A DNA stretch of 64,000 nt from Ferrovibrio sp041906005 (GCF_041906005.1 NZ_JAYRJY010000001.1:1922001-1986000); one strand, 5' to 3'. Shown: positions 52,970 to 63,912, numbered from the stretch's first letter. Translations and numbers: made by a program. The notes: a model not told the origin generated them from the letters alone.

Positions 52970-54028
52970 ATGAATATCGATCAGGCCAAGCTGGAAACAG
53001 TCGTGAATACGGCGCTCGCCGATATTGCCGGGGCCTATGGCGGCGTGATGGTCAGCGTCGGCCACAAGCTCGGCCTGTACAAGGCGATGGCCGGCGCGGG
53101 GCCGCTCAGCTCGACGGAAGTCGCCCGGCGCAGCGGCTGCGCCGAACGCTATGTGCGGGAATGGCTCAACTCGCAGGTGGCGGGCGGCTATGTCGCCTAT
53201 CATCCCTCCAGCCAGACCTATGAACTGACGCCCGAGCAGGCGATGGTGCTGGCCGAGGAAAGCAGCCCGGTCTTTTTACCCAATGCCTGGCATGTCGTTG
53301 CGTCGCTCTGGGCCGACGAACCCAAGACGGTGAAGGCATTCAAGACCGGCCAGGGCATCGGCTGGGGCGAGCATGACCACCGGCTTTACTGCGGCATCGC
53401 CGCTTTCTACCGCAACGGTTACGTGGCGAGCCTGGTGCCGCAATGGCTGCCGGCGCTGGATGGCGTGGTGCCCAAGCTCGAGGCCGGCGCGAAGGTGGCC
53501 GATGTGGGCTGCGGCCATGGCCATTCAACCGTGCTGATGGCACAGGCCTTTCCGAAATCGCGCTTCTGGGGCTTCGACGTACATGCGGATTCGATCCGTG
53601 AAGCCCGCCGCAATGCCGAACAGGCCGGCGTGGCCGACCGCGTCACCTTCGAGGTGGCAAAGGCGACCGACTATCCGGCGCAGGATTACGACCTGATCTG
53701 CTATTTCGACTGCCTGCATGACATGGGGCATCCCGACAAGGCATTGCGCCATGCGGCCACCGCGATGGCATCCGATGGCAGCATCATGCTGGTCGAGCCC
53801 TTCGCCAATGACCGGCTGGAAGACAATATCAACATCGTCGGTCGCCTGTATTACGCGGGTTCCACTGCCCTGTGCTGCGCCCATGCCATATCGGAACAGG
53901 GTGATTACGTGCTGGGCGCCCAGGCCGGGGAAGAGCGTCTGTCGCGCCTGATCAAGTCCAGTGGCTTCACACATGTCCGTCGTGCGACGGAAACGCCCTT
54001 CAATATGGTTCTCGAGGCGCGGCGCTGA
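52970..54028 (+). CDS. Class I methyltransferase with N-terminal winged helix (Rv2258c-like)
   Basis: The product is 352 residues. An N-terminal winged-helix-like part (STEVARRSGCAERYVREWLN, TYELTPEQAMVLAEESSPVF) precedes a SAM-binding domain (AKVADVGCGHGHSTVLMAQA, FWGFDVHADSIREARR, ICYFDCLHDMGHP). This two-domain layout matches the Rv2258c group; the substrate is unknown. A clear GGAGG at 52959-52963 sets the ATG. A small DUF1127 gene follows 2 bases after its stop. Confidence 0.85.
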   Translation: MNIDQAKLETVVNTALADIAGAYGGVMVSVGHKLGLYKAMAGAGPLSSTEVARRSGCAERYVREWLNSQVAGGYVAYHPSSQTYELTPEQAMVLAEESSPVFLPNAWHVVASLWADEPKTVKAFKTGQGIGWGEHDHRLYCGIAAFYRNGYVASLVPQWLPALDGVVPKLEAGAKVADVGCGHGHSTVLMAQAFPKSRFWGFDVHADSIREARRNAEQAGVADRVTFEVAKATDYPAQDYDLICYFDCLHDMGHPDKALRHAATAMASDGSIMLVEPFANDRLEDNINIVGRLYYAGSTALCCAHAISEQGDYVLGAQAGEERLSRLIKSSGFTHVRRATETPFNMVLEARR

Positions 54029-54030
54029 GC

Positions 54031-54264
54031 ATGCAGGCGATCGTTTGGGCGGTTTTCGGCCGGCGGGCCGAAGACCGCCAGACCGGCTGGCTGACCCGTG
54101 TGACCCAGGCCTTGCGCGTGCGGCACCGGCGCATCCGGGCGCGCCGCGTGCTGGCGCGGATCGATCCCCGCACCCTGCGCGATGCGGGGATCGATCCTGT
54201 CGCCGCAGATTACGAAGCCACGCGGCCATTCTGGATCGCCGAACGGCGTCTCAGGGATTTCTGA
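54031..54264 (+). CDS. DUF1127-like small basic protein
   Basis: The product is 77 residues, rich in Arg. The C-terminal part RIDPRTLRDAGIDPVAADYE followed by ATRPFW is the DUF1127 pattern, a family of short proteins linked in other alphaproteobacteria to RNA binding and phosphate or oxidative-stress responses. It starts 2 bases after the methyltransferase stop and is probably co-transcribed. Its stop codon lies inside a 15-bp tandem repeat. Confidence 0.7.
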   Translation: MQAIVWAVFGRRAEDRQTGWLTRVTQALRVRHRRIRARRVLARIDPRTLRDAGIDPVAADYEATRPFWIAERRLRDF

Positions 54265-54295
54265 ATCAGGGATTTCTGAATCAGGGATCGCTGAA
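54251..54295. repeat. 15-bp tandem repeat, three copies, across the DUF1127 stop codon
   Basis: TCAGGGATTTCTGAA occurs exactly at 54251-54265 and 54266-54280, and a two-base variant at 54281-54295. The repeat supplies the last codons and stop of the DUF1127 gene and two further in-frame stops behind it. Confidence 0.88.
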
Positions 54296-54367
54296 GACCG
54301 GCGGCCGCGTGTCACGCCGCGGCCGCCGACACCATTGCGCGACAAGTGACCAAAGCAGGAGTGAACG

Positions 54368-55741
54368 ATGTCCACGGCCAATGCCGAATATGTATCCAGC
54401 GTCAAAGCGACGGCGGGCTGGGCGCTGTATGCCGGGGAAGGCCGGTCGCTGCTGCGGCTGGCCATGCCGATTGCGCTGATCGCATTGGTCAACATGGGCA
54501 TGAGCGTGACCGATACCGTGATGGTGTCGGCCTTGTTCGGTGCCGATGCGCTGGCGGCGGTGGCGGTCGGCAGCGATCTTTACTCGATCCTGTTTTACCT
54601 CTGCGCCGGCACGCTGGGCGGCATCGCGCCGTTTTACGCCGCCGCCGTGGCCCGGGCGGATGCAGCCGAGCGCGCGCGGCTGGAGCGCATTGGCTGGATG
54701 CTGGTTGTGGTGCTGGCGGCTGTCGCCATGCCGCTGATCTGGCTGGCGCCCATGTGGCTGGCATGGTTTGGCCTGGATGCGGCCCTGCTGGCGCAGGGCG
54801 AAGGCTACACGCGCAGCATGGCGCTGATGCTGGTGCCGATGCTGGGCGTCGCGCTGTATCGCACCCTGCTGACGGCGGCCGAGAAGCCGAAGGTCTTCCT
54901 CAAGGTGACGCTGGCCATGCTGCCGCTGAATGCCGCGGCCAACTACATCCTCATGCTCGGCCTTGGCCCGATTCCGGCCTTTGGTCCGACCGGCGCGGGC
55001 CTGTCCTCCCTGCTGGTGGCTTTGGCCAGCTTCATCGCGCTGCTTGTCATCGCGCGCCGTGCGCCATCTGTCGCTGCCACGCAGGCATCGTTCGATTGGC
55101 GTGGCCTGCTGGCCGTGCTGCGCGTCGGTCTGCCGATCGGCGTGATCACCGCCACCGAAACCGGCATCTTCCTCGGGGCGACGCTGGTTGCCGCCACGCT
55201 CGGTGCCGCCGAGGTTGCCGCGCACACACTCACCCTGCGCATGGCGGGCATCGCCTATGCCGGATCGGCGGCCTTGCTGCAGGCTGCCATGGTGCGGATT
55301 GCCCGCGCCGACGCAATGGAGGACCGGCATCTCGCCCGCATTGTCTTCATCAGCAGCCTTGCGCTGGCCGCCATGTTCGGCCTGGCGGTATGCCTTCTGC
55401 TGGTGTTCGGCGCCGCGCCGCTGGCACATGCCTTCTTCGATGCCGGCGCCGTGGGCCTGGCAGCGGCCCAGACCGCGACCGGCCTGCTGGTGCTGCTCGG
55501 CCTGATCCAGTTCGGCGGATATCCGGGCCTGACTGCCGCCGGCCTGCTGCGCGGGCGCAAGGATACCCGGGCGCCGATGGTCTACATGCTGGCCGGCTAT
55601 TGGGGCGTCGGCGCGCCGCTGGGTCTTTATCTCTGCGGGATGCAGGGCCTCGGCGCGACCGGATTGTGGATCGGCCTCGTCGCCGGCACCTTCGTCAACA
55701 AGGGCCTGGTGATCGCGCGGCTGTTGCGCAGCTTCCGCTGA
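54368..55741 (+). CDS. MATE family efflux transporter
   Basis: The product is 457 residues with about 12 membrane helices in two halves. MATE features are RLAMPIALIALVNMGMSVTD with the conserved early VDT-like triad, LAAVAVGSDLYSILFYLCAG, and the second-half LLAVLRVGLPIGVITATETG. It exports cationic compounds in exchange for H+ or Na+; the substrate is unknown. It stands alone between the DUF1127 gene and a convergent MFS gene. Confidence 0.92.
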   Translation: MSTANAEYVSSVKATAGWALYAGEGRSLLRLAMPIALIALVNMGMSVTDTVMVSALFGADALAAVAVGSDLYSILFYLCAGTLGGIAPFYAAAVARADAAERARLERIGWMLVVVLAAVAMPLIWLAPMWLAWFGLDAALLAQGEGYTRSMALMLVPMLGVALYRTLLTAAEKPKVFLKVTLAMLPLNAAANYILMLGLGPIPAFGPTGAGLSSLLVALASFIALLVIARRAPSVAATQASFDWRGLLAVLRVGLPIGVITATETGIFLGATLVAATLGAAEVAAHTLTLRMAGIAYAGSAALLQAAMVRIARADAMEDRHLARIVFISSLALAAMFGLAVCLLLVFGAAPLAHAFFDAGAVGLAAAQTATGLLVLLGLIQFGGYPGLTAAGLLRGRKDTRAPMVYMLAGYWGVGAPLGLYLCGMQGLGATGLWIGLVAGTFVNKGLVIARLLRSFR

Positions 55742-55762
55742 CCCGGCGGGGCCGGCCGCGGG

Positions 55763-57040
55763 TCATTCCGCGGCCACCGCCGCGCGCTGGGCAGCCAGCA
55801 CGCGTTCGGTCGGCCGCGTGTTCATGAACAGCTGCATCACGCCGGCCGCGGCGCCGATGCCGGCCGCCAGTTGCCAGGCCAGCGTATACGAGCCGAGCGC
55901 GTCATAGATCACGCCGCCGGCCCAGGCGCCCAGGAAGCTGCCCACCTGGTGGCTGAAGAAGGCGATGCCGGTGAGCGTGGCGAGATAGCGGATGCCGAAG
56001 ATCTGTGCCACCAGACCGTTGACCAGCGGAATCACGCCCAGCCACAGCGTGCCCATCACGGCGGCGAAGACCAGCGTGGAGACACTGCTGACCGGCAGCA
56101 TGAAATACAGCGCGATGGCCACCGAGCGCGCGATGTAGATCAGGCCCAGCAGCATCGGCTTGTGATAACGGTCGCCCAGCCAGCCGAACAGCCACGAGCC
56201 GAACACGTTGAAGGCGCCGATCACGGCCAGGGCCTGCGCGCCCAGCATGGGATCCGCGCCGCAATCGGCCAGGAAGGTCGGCAGGTGGGTGGTGAGGAAT
56301 ACCAGCTGCAAACCGCAGACGAAGAAGGCGGCGGCCATCACCACATAACCGCCATGGCGGCGCGCCTCGGCCAGGGTGCTGCGCATCGTCTCGGCGGCAC
56401 CGCCGGCGGGCGCATCCACCGGAACCTTGTCGGCGCGGCCGCCCATCAGGGCTGCCGGCAGCATCGCGGCGGCCAGGGCCACGAAGGCGAACATCGCCAT
56501 CTGCCAGCCGCTGGCCTGGATCACGCCCTGGGCCAGCGGCGCGCAGAAGAAGGTGCCGATGGAACCGGCCGCCGAGACCAGGCCGAAGGCCAGGCTGCGC
56601 CGTTCCGGCCGCACGACCTTCGCGGCGATCTTGGCGGCGATGCCCGATGTGGTGCAGGCCAGCGCCACGCCGATCATGGCGCCCGAACTCAGCGTGATCA
56701 TCCAGGCGGCATCGGCATAGGCGGTGATGATCAGGGCCGCGGCATACAGCAGGCCGCCGAACAGTGCGATGAACCGCGTGCCGAACCGGTCGACCAGCGC
56801 GCCGGCGAAAGGCTGCGCGATGCCCCAGACGATATTCTGCACCGCCAGCGCAAAGGCGAAATCGGCGGCCGAGATGCCGATGTCGCGCGTGATCGGCTGC
56901 ATGAACAGCCCCAGGCTCTGGCGCATGCCCATGGCCAGCGACAGCATGATGGCGGCGCCGGACAGGATCGACACGCTCTGCCACTGGTTGAGCGAATCGT
57001 GGTGGAAGGGAGTGCGGGCGGAAAGGCTGCGGGTGGCCAT
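55763..57040 (-). CDS. MFS transporter (monocarboxylate/oxalate-formate antiporter-like)
   Basis: The product is 425 residues with 12 helices. MGMRQSLGLFMQPITRDIGI and VQNIVWGIAQPFAGALVDRF followed by GTRF match the MCT-like branch of MFS. RPERRSLAFGLVSAAGSIG carries the cytoplasmic loop motif. The C-terminal half has HLPTFLADCGADPMLGAQAL and GTLWLGVIPLVNGLVAQIFG. Likely a carboxylate carrier. It is divergent from the M20 hydrolase gene, with 234 bases between in which I saw no gene. Confidence 0.9.
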   Translation of the reverse strand: MATRSLSARTPFHHDSLNQWQSVSILSGAAIMLSLAMGMRQSLGLFMQPITRDIGISAADFAFALAVQNIVWGIAQPFAGALVDRFGTRFIALFGGLLYAAALIITAYADAAWMITLSSGAMIGVALACTTSGIAAKIAAKVVRPERRSLAFGLVSAAGSIGTFFCAPLAQGVIQASGWQMAMFAFVALAAAMLPAALMGGRADKVPVDAPAGGAAETMRSTLAEARRHGGYVVMAAAFFVCGLQLVFLTTHLPTFLADCGADPMLGAQALAVIGAFNVFGSWLFGWLGDRYHKPMLLGLIYIARSVAIALYFMLPVSSVSTLVFAAVMGTLWLGVIPLVNGLVAQIFGIRYLATLTGIAFFSHQVGSFLGAWAGGVIYDALGSYTLAWQLAAGIGAAAGVMQLFMNTRPTERVLAAQRAAVAAE

Positions 57041-57274
57041 TCAAGGAGCTCCTGGGCGAGCGGCTTATTTATGTTTGTTGTCTCGGGCGGCCTGACGGAC
57101 AGGCAGGCGGGATGATGGGGCTGGCTCGCGCTTTAGTCCAGAGGGTGTAATGTATCGGTGCAATTCCCGGCCGGGTCCTCTTGCCAGCCGGCCGGCTTGG
57201 TGCTGTGCTGACGGCCGCTTTCCCGGCCATAAAACTTCCCAGCCATAAAACCAACGCACCAAAAGGTAACCGTC

Positions 57275-58486
57275 ATGAGCAAGGACCTCCTGAAGGAGAT
57301 GCAGGCCCATCGCGAGGAACTCACCGCGATCCGCCACGACATTCACAAGCATCCCGAAACGGCCTTCGAGGAGAACCGCACGGCCGACATCGTGGCGGCC
57401 CGGCTCACCGAATGGGGCATCCCGATCCATCGCGGCCTGGGCAAGACCGGCGTGGTCGGCACGCTGAAAGGCAAGCGGCCAAATACTTCCAATATGGGCC
57501 AGCGGGCGATCGCGTTGCGCGCCGACATGGATGCCCTGAACCTGCAGGAAAAGAACAGCTTCGCGCACAAATCCGTGCATGACGGCAAGATGCATGCCTG
57601 CGGCCATGATGGCCATACCACCATGCTGCTGGGCGCGGCCAAGCACCTGGCGCAGAATCCTGATTTCGCCGGCACGCTGCATTTCATCTTCCAGCCGGCC
57701 GAAGAGGGCGAGGCCGGCGCACGGGTGATGATCGAGGACGGCCTGTTCGAGAAATTTCCCTGCGATGCCGTCTATGGCATGCACAACATGCCGGGCCTTC
57801 CCACCGGCCATTTCGCCATCCGGCCCGGTCCGATGATGGCGGCGTCCGATACCTGGACCGTCACGTTCCGTGGCACCGGCGGCCATGGCGCCATGCCGCA
57901 GATGGGCACCGACCCGACCCAGCCGGCAGCGAACTTCATCACCGCCACCCAGGGCATCATCGGCCGCAATGTCTCGCCGCAGAATGCCGCCGTGATCAGC
58001 GTGGGGCATATCGCGGCCGGCGCCTATGGTTCGCCCAACGTGATCCCGTCGGAGGTCCTGATCCGCGGCACGGCGCGCAGCTACACGCCGGCCGATCGCG
58101 ATCTGCTGGAACGGCGCCTCGCCGAAGTGGCGCAGGGCATCGCCCAGGCCCATGGCTGCAGCGCGGAATATCACTACCTGCGCCGGTATCCGCCGCTGGT
58201 GAATGCGTCGGAACAGACGGCGTTGGCCCTGAAGGCCGCCGCCCTGACGGTGGGCGAGGCGAAGACCGACGGCGATGTCGAGAAACTGACCGGTGCCGAG
58301 GATTTCGCCTTCATGCTGGAGCAGAAGCCCGGCGCCTATATTCTCATCGGCAATGGCGGCAGCATCGAGGACGGCTCCTGCCATTACGTGCATACGCCGC
58401 ATTACGACTTCAACGACCAGATCCTCGTTACCGGCGCGGCCTATTGGGTGAATCTGGTGAATGTGGAGCTGGGCGACGCGGCCTGA
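57275..58486 (+). CDS. M20 family amidohydrolase (hippurate hydrolase-like)
   Basis: The product is 403 residues. Metal-site motifs are ALRADMDALNLQEKN, MHACGHDGHTTMLLGAAKHL and FIFQPAEEGEAGARVMIEDG, with RGTGGHGAMPQMGTDP in the dimerisation lid and the late GAEDFAFMLEQKPGAYILIG. It removes acyl groups from N-acyl amino acids. The divergent MFS transporter may bring in its substrate or remove its product; that is an inference. Confidence 0.92.
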   Translation: MSKDLLKEMQAHREELTAIRHDIHKHPETAFEENRTADIVAARLTEWGIPIHRGLGKTGVVGTLKGKRPNTSNMGQRAIALRADMDALNLQEKNSFAHKSVHDGKMHACGHDGHTTMLLGAAKHLAQNPDFAGTLHFIFQPAEEGEAGARVMIEDGLFEKFPCDAVYGMHNMPGLPTGHFAIRPGPMMAASDTWTVTFRGTGGHGAMPQMGTDPTQPAANFITATQGIIGRNVSPQNAAVISVGHIAAGAYGSPNVIPSEVLIRGTARSYTPADRDLLERRLAEVAQGIAQAHGCSAEYHYLRRYPPLVNASEQTALALKAAALTVGEAKTDGDVEKLTGAEDFAFMLEQKPGAYILIGNGGSIEDGSCHYVHTPHYDFNDQILVTGAAYWVNLVNVELGDAA

Positions 58487-58496
58487 CACGAGTAAT

Positions 58497-58525
58497 GTCA
58501 TGGCCGGGACAAGCCCGGGCATGAC
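58497..58525. repeat. REP-like palindrome between convergent genes
   Basis: GTCATGGCCGGG-ACAAG-CCCGGGCATGAC is a near-perfect hairpin, with one mismatch in the 12-base stem. It lies between the convergent M20 and MipA/OmpV genes and could stop transcription from both sides. Its stem and GTCAT ends resemble the inner hairpin of the element at 1551-1637. Confidence 0.65.
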
Positions 58526-58548
58526 ACTAAATTTTCGGATTTAGGCTG

Positions 58549-59343
58549 TTACCAGCCGAAGCTATAGCTGATTGTCAGGCCCAGGCGCGCCTGAGTGGCT
58601 GAACCGGCCTGGTCGACGATGGGCGAGTCTGCCGCATCGCCACCGATCTGCTCGACGCCGGCGAAAGCCCCCAGCCTGACCTGCCGCGTCAGCTTGTAGC
58701 CAAGCGCGGCATTCAGTCCGTAACTGATGAAGACGCCGTCCGCATCATAGCGGCGATAGCCGGAGCGTGCCGCCTGGCCGGCGTCGATACCGAAATAGGT
58801 TTCGGTGAAATCGCTGCTGGCCAGCGTCAGTTTCGGGCCGATGTTGAAATCTAGCCTCTCGCTCAGGTTGAAGCGCCGATTGAGCCACAGCTCGCCGATG
58901 ACCGCCTCATGTCCGCCGAAGCCCTGGCGCAGTTCGGCGCCCATGCTGAGCTTGGCGACGCTGTATTTCACAAAAGCGCCGGCCTCGCCGGCCGGATCGA
59001 TGTCGCCCAGGCCGCGCAGGGCATCGTCGTCATCCTGATCGCGGCCGAAGCGGTATTTCAGGACCGGGCCGGCGCTAAAGTTTCCGTCGCGCAGCAGGTT
59101 GGCACCCAGACCGTCGCGCGTGGACAGGAAAACACGGTCGGCGTAACGCAGATCGATGAGCGGCACGGCGCTGACGTCATAGTCGTCCGATCCGAGATAG
59201 CTCGGCGCCATCATAGCGCCAGCCCCCAGCGTCAGGCGCCACTCTGGTTTGCCGCCGCCTCCCTCCTGCGCCAGGACGGGCGGCGCGACGGCAAGCAGCG
59301 TGACTGAAACGAAAACTCCGGCAAACAGGCGGCTCATTGCCAT
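58549..59343 (-). CDS. MipA/OmpV family outer-membrane protein
   Basis: The product is 264 residues with a signal peptide (FAGVFVSVTLLAVAPPVLAQ). Beta-strand-rich family motifs follow: WRLTLGAGAMMAPSYLGSDD, DVSAVPLIDLRYADRVFLST and EAGAFVKYSVAKLSMGAELR, with a terminal aromatic residue (ISYSFGW) as in beta-barrels. MipA scaffolds murein enzymes in E. coli, and other members are porin-like. The role here is not known. Confidence 0.87.
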   Translation of the reverse strand: MAMSRLFAGVFVSVTLLAVAPPVLAQEGGGGKPEWRLTLGAGAMMAPSYLGSDDYDVSAVPLIDLRYADRVFLSTRDGLGANLLRDGNFSAGPVLKYRFGRDQDDDDALRGLGDIDPAGEAGAFVKYSVAKLSMGAELRQGFGGHEAVIGELWLNRRFNLSERLDFNIGPKLTLASSDFTETYFGIDAGQAARSGYRRYDADGVFISYGLNAALGYKLTRQVRLGAFAGVEQIGGDAADSPIVDQAGSATQARLGLTISYSFGW

Positions 59344-59477
59344 GATTCTCCCATAACACGTCGCAAACAGCAGTTAACCGACGTGGCATAGATATGTCGG
59401 GAAGAAAATCTGGCGAGACCAGCCCGGCTGTGATTTGCATCACACCGGCGGCATGATGCCCGGCTCAGCGCCCGCTT

Positions 59478-60740
59478 TCAGGCAAAGAAATAGTGCTGTG
59501 TCATGCGCTGGAGCGCGGCGCGCATGCCGTCGTGCCCGAGTGTGCCGCTTTCTTCCAGCAGGGCCGGCGCCATGGCGCGGAAACGCGCCAGCAGGTCGGG
59601 GTCGAAATGGCGGCCCGCGCCTTCGCTCAGGATGTCGATTGCCTGGGCCAGCGGCATCGGCTCCTTGTAGGGTCGTTTTGATGTAAGGGCGTCGAAAACG
59701 TCGACAATGGCGAAAATGCGCGCCACCAGCGGGATCGCCTCGCCCGCCAGGCCGTTCAGATAGCCGCTGCCGTCGTATTTCTCGTGGTGATATCGCACCA
59801 CATCGCCTGCCTCCGACAGCCATTCGGACTGGCCGATGATATCCAGCCCCAGCGCGACATGCTGCTGCATGGTGCTGAATTCCTCCGGCGTCAGCTTGCC
59901 GGGTTTGAGCAGGATGTTGTCGCTGATGCCGATCTTGCCCACATCATGCAGGAAGGCGCCCTTGATCAGGCGCTGCATCATGATCCGGTCCAGGCCTACC
60001 GATTCCGCCAGCCGTACCGCATACCAGGTCACCCGGTAATTATGCGTATCGGTGTCGCTGTCGCGCTTGGCGATGGCGCTGCCCAGAACTTCCAGCATCT
60101 CCAGGTTGGCGCGCAGCAGTCTTTCGGCATGCAGGAACAGATTGCGGTTCAGCGACAGGATGACCGGGTATAGCAGGATCGAGGTTGCAAGCACGGCAAT
60201 GATGACGATCGCCAGCGAATGCACCACACCGCGGCGGATATCGGCCATCGTCATCGCGTCGACCTCGTAGATGCCCTCGAAAAACGCGACGACGCTGCCT
60301 CTGTCGTCCCGGATCGGGGTGATCATCTGCAGATACAGCGATCCATGCACCAGATGCTTGGTGTAATAAGAGGCCATGCCGTCTGGAAAGCGATGCGGGC
60401 TTCGGTCCAGCGCGACTTCAACATCGTGATAGCCCGGCCGGCTGCGTTCGATCAGGGCCTTCTGGCCGGCATCGTAGATTTCGACGATGACGAAGTGGTT
60501 CGATTCCAGCAGGGTTTCCACGGCCCGCACGAAGTCCGGCGTCAGCGCGCCGGCATCAGGTCGGGCCAGCGCGGCATGGTTGTCGCGCAGGAATTCCGCC
60601 GCCGCCGCCTCGCCCAGATGCACCACCCGGTCATCCACCGCTTCCAGGTCGAAATAGACGACAGCCGATCCGATCAGAGCCGATAGAATGGCGAATCCAG
60701 CAAGCAGGCGCGTGATGATGCGCCGATGCAGGCCATGCAT
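59478..60740 (-). CDS. HD-GYP domain cyclic-di-GMP phosphodiesterase, membrane sensor
   Basis: The product is 420 residues. A first membrane helix (LLAGFAILSALIGSAVVYFD), a periplasmic sensor of about 150 residues and a second helix (SLAIVIIAVLATSILLYPVI) are followed by the HD-GYP domain: FLHDVGKIGISDNILLKPG, HHEKYDGSGYLNGLAGEAIP and VDVFDALTSKRPYKEPM. The signature GYP reads GYL here (Pro to Leu), while the metal-binding HD and His residues are kept, so it should be active. It lies 173 bases downstream of the hemerythrin gene on the same strand; that gap holds no gene I can see. Confidence 0.88.
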   Translation of the reverse strand: MHGLHRRIITRLLAGFAILSALIGSAVVYFDLEAVDDRVVHLGEAAAAEFLRDNHAALARPDAGALTPDFVRAVETLLESNHFVIVEIYDAGQKALIERSRPGYHDVEVALDRSPHRFPDGMASYYTKHLVHGSLYLQMITPIRDDRGSVVAFFEGIYEVDAMTMADIRRGVVHSLAIVIIAVLATSILLYPVILSLNRNLFLHAERLLRANLEMLEVLGSAIAKRDSDTDTHNYRVTWYAVRLAESVGLDRIMMQRLIKGAFLHDVGKIGISDNILLKPGKLTPEEFSTMQQHVALGLDIIGQSEWLSEAGDVVRYHHEKYDGSGYLNGLAGEAIPLVARIFAIVDVFDALTSKRPYKEPMPLAQAIDILSEGAGRHFDPDLLARFRAMAPALLEESGTLGHDGMRAALQRMTQHYFFA

Positions 60741-60913
60741 GCCTGTTCCCTCCCGATAGCAGATCCGGCAAGCCTAGGCTCTGCCCGGAAGGCAATCAAT
60801 GCATGGGCCGTTAGGGAGAAAATAGTTGCGATTCGCTACACAACCTGACGCCGGCGTTTTGCATGAGCGATGCGCGGCATTGATCCGCGCATCGCAGGGC
60901 CGCGTTTTATCTT

Positions 60914-61336
60914 TCAATGCAGGACCCGGTCGGCCAGCGGATAGAGTTCACGATCCTCGCGCTCGATCCGGGCCCGCAGGGTGGAAAAGATCGCCCGCGC
61001 TTCCTTGAGGAAGTCGCCGGTATCCTTCTGAAGCTGCGCCGCCGAACGCCAGCGCTTCCAGAAATCCATGTAGGATCCATACAGGTTCCCCATCTCGGCC
61101 TTGTAATGCGTTGCCATGCGCACGAGGTCGGCATGGCCCGAAGCCAGCAGGTTCGGGTACAGGGTGTTGTCCTCGACCGACAGATGGGTCGAAAGCCGCG
61201 CGGTGAATTCCGACAGCAGGCGGGTCGTGTCATGGGCCCATTTGTCGCCGACGGGATTGTGCAGCTGGTGGACGACCTTGTTGAACAGCGCATCGAGTTC
61301 GTTGTGATGCTGGCGATAACGGTCGGTGGCGGCCAT
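60914..61336 (-). CDS. Hemerythrin-like NO/O2-response protein
   Basis: The product is 140 residues and mostly helical. Candidate di-iron ligands include HHNELD near residue 10, HLSVEDNTLYP (H-x3-E) near 51, ATHYKAEM near 77 and a late EREDRELYPLAD. It resembles the DnrN/YtfE-like or bacteriohemerythrin group, which handles NO or repairs Fe-S damage. A near-ideal NsrR operator lies 58 bases upstream of the start, matching the nsrR gene at 4953. The role in nitrosative stress is inferred from that site. Confidence 0.83.
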   Translation of the reverse strand: MAATDRYRQHHNELDALFNKVVHQLHNPVGDKWAHDTTRLLSEFTARLSTHLSVEDNTLYPNLLASGHADLVRMATHYKAEMGNLYGSYMDFWKRWRSAAQLQKDTGDFLKEARAIFSTLRARIEREDRELYPLADRVLH

Positions 61337-61393
61337 GGGAAACTCCGTTTCTTATCATGTTGAGACGGAGTGTCAGATAATGCGGGCCGCTAT

Positions 61394-61416
61394 AAGATGC
61401 AAGTAATATGCATCTT
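61394..61416. promoter_or_regulatory. NsrR operator C, near-consensus, upstream of the hemerythrin gene
   Basis: The 23 bases begin AAGATGCA and end TGCATCTT, with the 11-1-11 spacing of NsrR sites. The wider 12-base arms CTATAAGATGCA and TGCATCTTATAG (61389-61419) are perfect inverted repeats around a 7-base centre. Only the innermost bases depart from the published consensus. It is the best NsrR-like site in the window. Confidence 0.8.
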
Positions 61417-61452
61417 ATAGCTCTAGGGCAAACTGTCGCACGCCATTCAGGC

Positions 61453-61713
61453 TCAATGCCCCAGCTTGGCGTAACGGTCGCGCACCGCATCGGCCAGGGC
61501 CGTGTCACGGCCAATACTGCCGTGACCCGTGCTGCCATGATGGCCGTCCGCCTTGGCTTTCGCGGTCTTCGGATGGGCGCGCAGCGGTCGCAGCAGTAGA
61601 CCCTCGGGCCGGTCCTCGATGCTGAATTCGGTGCCGGCGCGCCAGTGATGGCTGCCGATCAGTTCGGCGGGCAGGCCCAGCCTGCCCTGTTTGTCCAGAC
61701 GAATGGTTGCCAT
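61453..61713 (-). CDS. AbrB/SpoVT/MazE-like domain protein
   Basis: The product is 86 residues. The N-terminal 45 residues look like a swapped-hairpin DNA-binding fold (MATIRLDKQGRLGLPAELIG, FSIEDRPEGLLLRPL). The C-terminal half is Lys/His-rich and of unknown fold. Such proteins often serve as antitoxins, but no toxin gene adjoins it. It could be a stand-alone transcription factor. Confidence 0.72.
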   Translation of the reverse strand: MATIRLDKQGRLGLPAELIGSHHWRAGTEFSIEDRPEGLLLRPLRAHPKTAKAKADGHHGSTGHGSIGRDTALADAVRDRYAKLGH

Positions 61714-61855
61714 GATCGCCTCGCAGCAAGAGAAAGCATGCGCAGGCAACGGCGGCGGGCCGGGGAAGGCGCGACCAGTGAAGCGCCTAATGCTTTGGCA
61801 GACAAGAGGGTGGGAGTGCCAGGGGCACCCACCAGTTTTAGTGATTTGCCCGGAA

Positions 61856-63778
<1,923 letters not shown>

Positions 63779-63797
63779 GGCAGGCCCCGGTGATCTC

Positions 63798-63850
63798 TAC
63801 GAATAATCGTAATTCAGACTACGAAAATTCGTATATTACGAATAATCGTA
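63798..63850. promoter_or_regulatory. Triple palindromic activator sites
   Basis: Three 14-base palindromes of form TACGA-N4-TCGTA lie at 63798-63811 (centre ATAA), 63820-63833 (centre AAAT) and 63837-63850 (centre ATAA). They are 48 to 100 bases upstream of the -24 element, where enhancer sites of sigma-54 activators sit. Their first member begins 20 bases from the activator's own start, so autoregulation is also possible. Confidence 0.75.
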
Positions 63851-63897
63851 GTATAGGCGCTGCCCCAAATGCCTGGCAATGGTGAATTTTGCCTCCA

Positions 63898-63912
63898 TGG
63901 CACGCTCCTTGC
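63898..63912 (+). promoter_or_regulatory. Sigma-54 (-24/-12) promoter
   Basis: TGGCACGCTCCTTGC matches the consensus TGGCAC-N5-TTGC exactly, with the invariant GG and GC ten bases apart. It points to the gene starting at 63955 and lies downstream of three activator-like palindromes. Confidence 0.85.

Noticed and set aside
61453..61713. Toxin-antitoxin module around the AbrB-like gene.
   Set aside because: No small toxin-like gene is present on either side; the neighbours are the hemerythrin gene and the sigma-54 activator.
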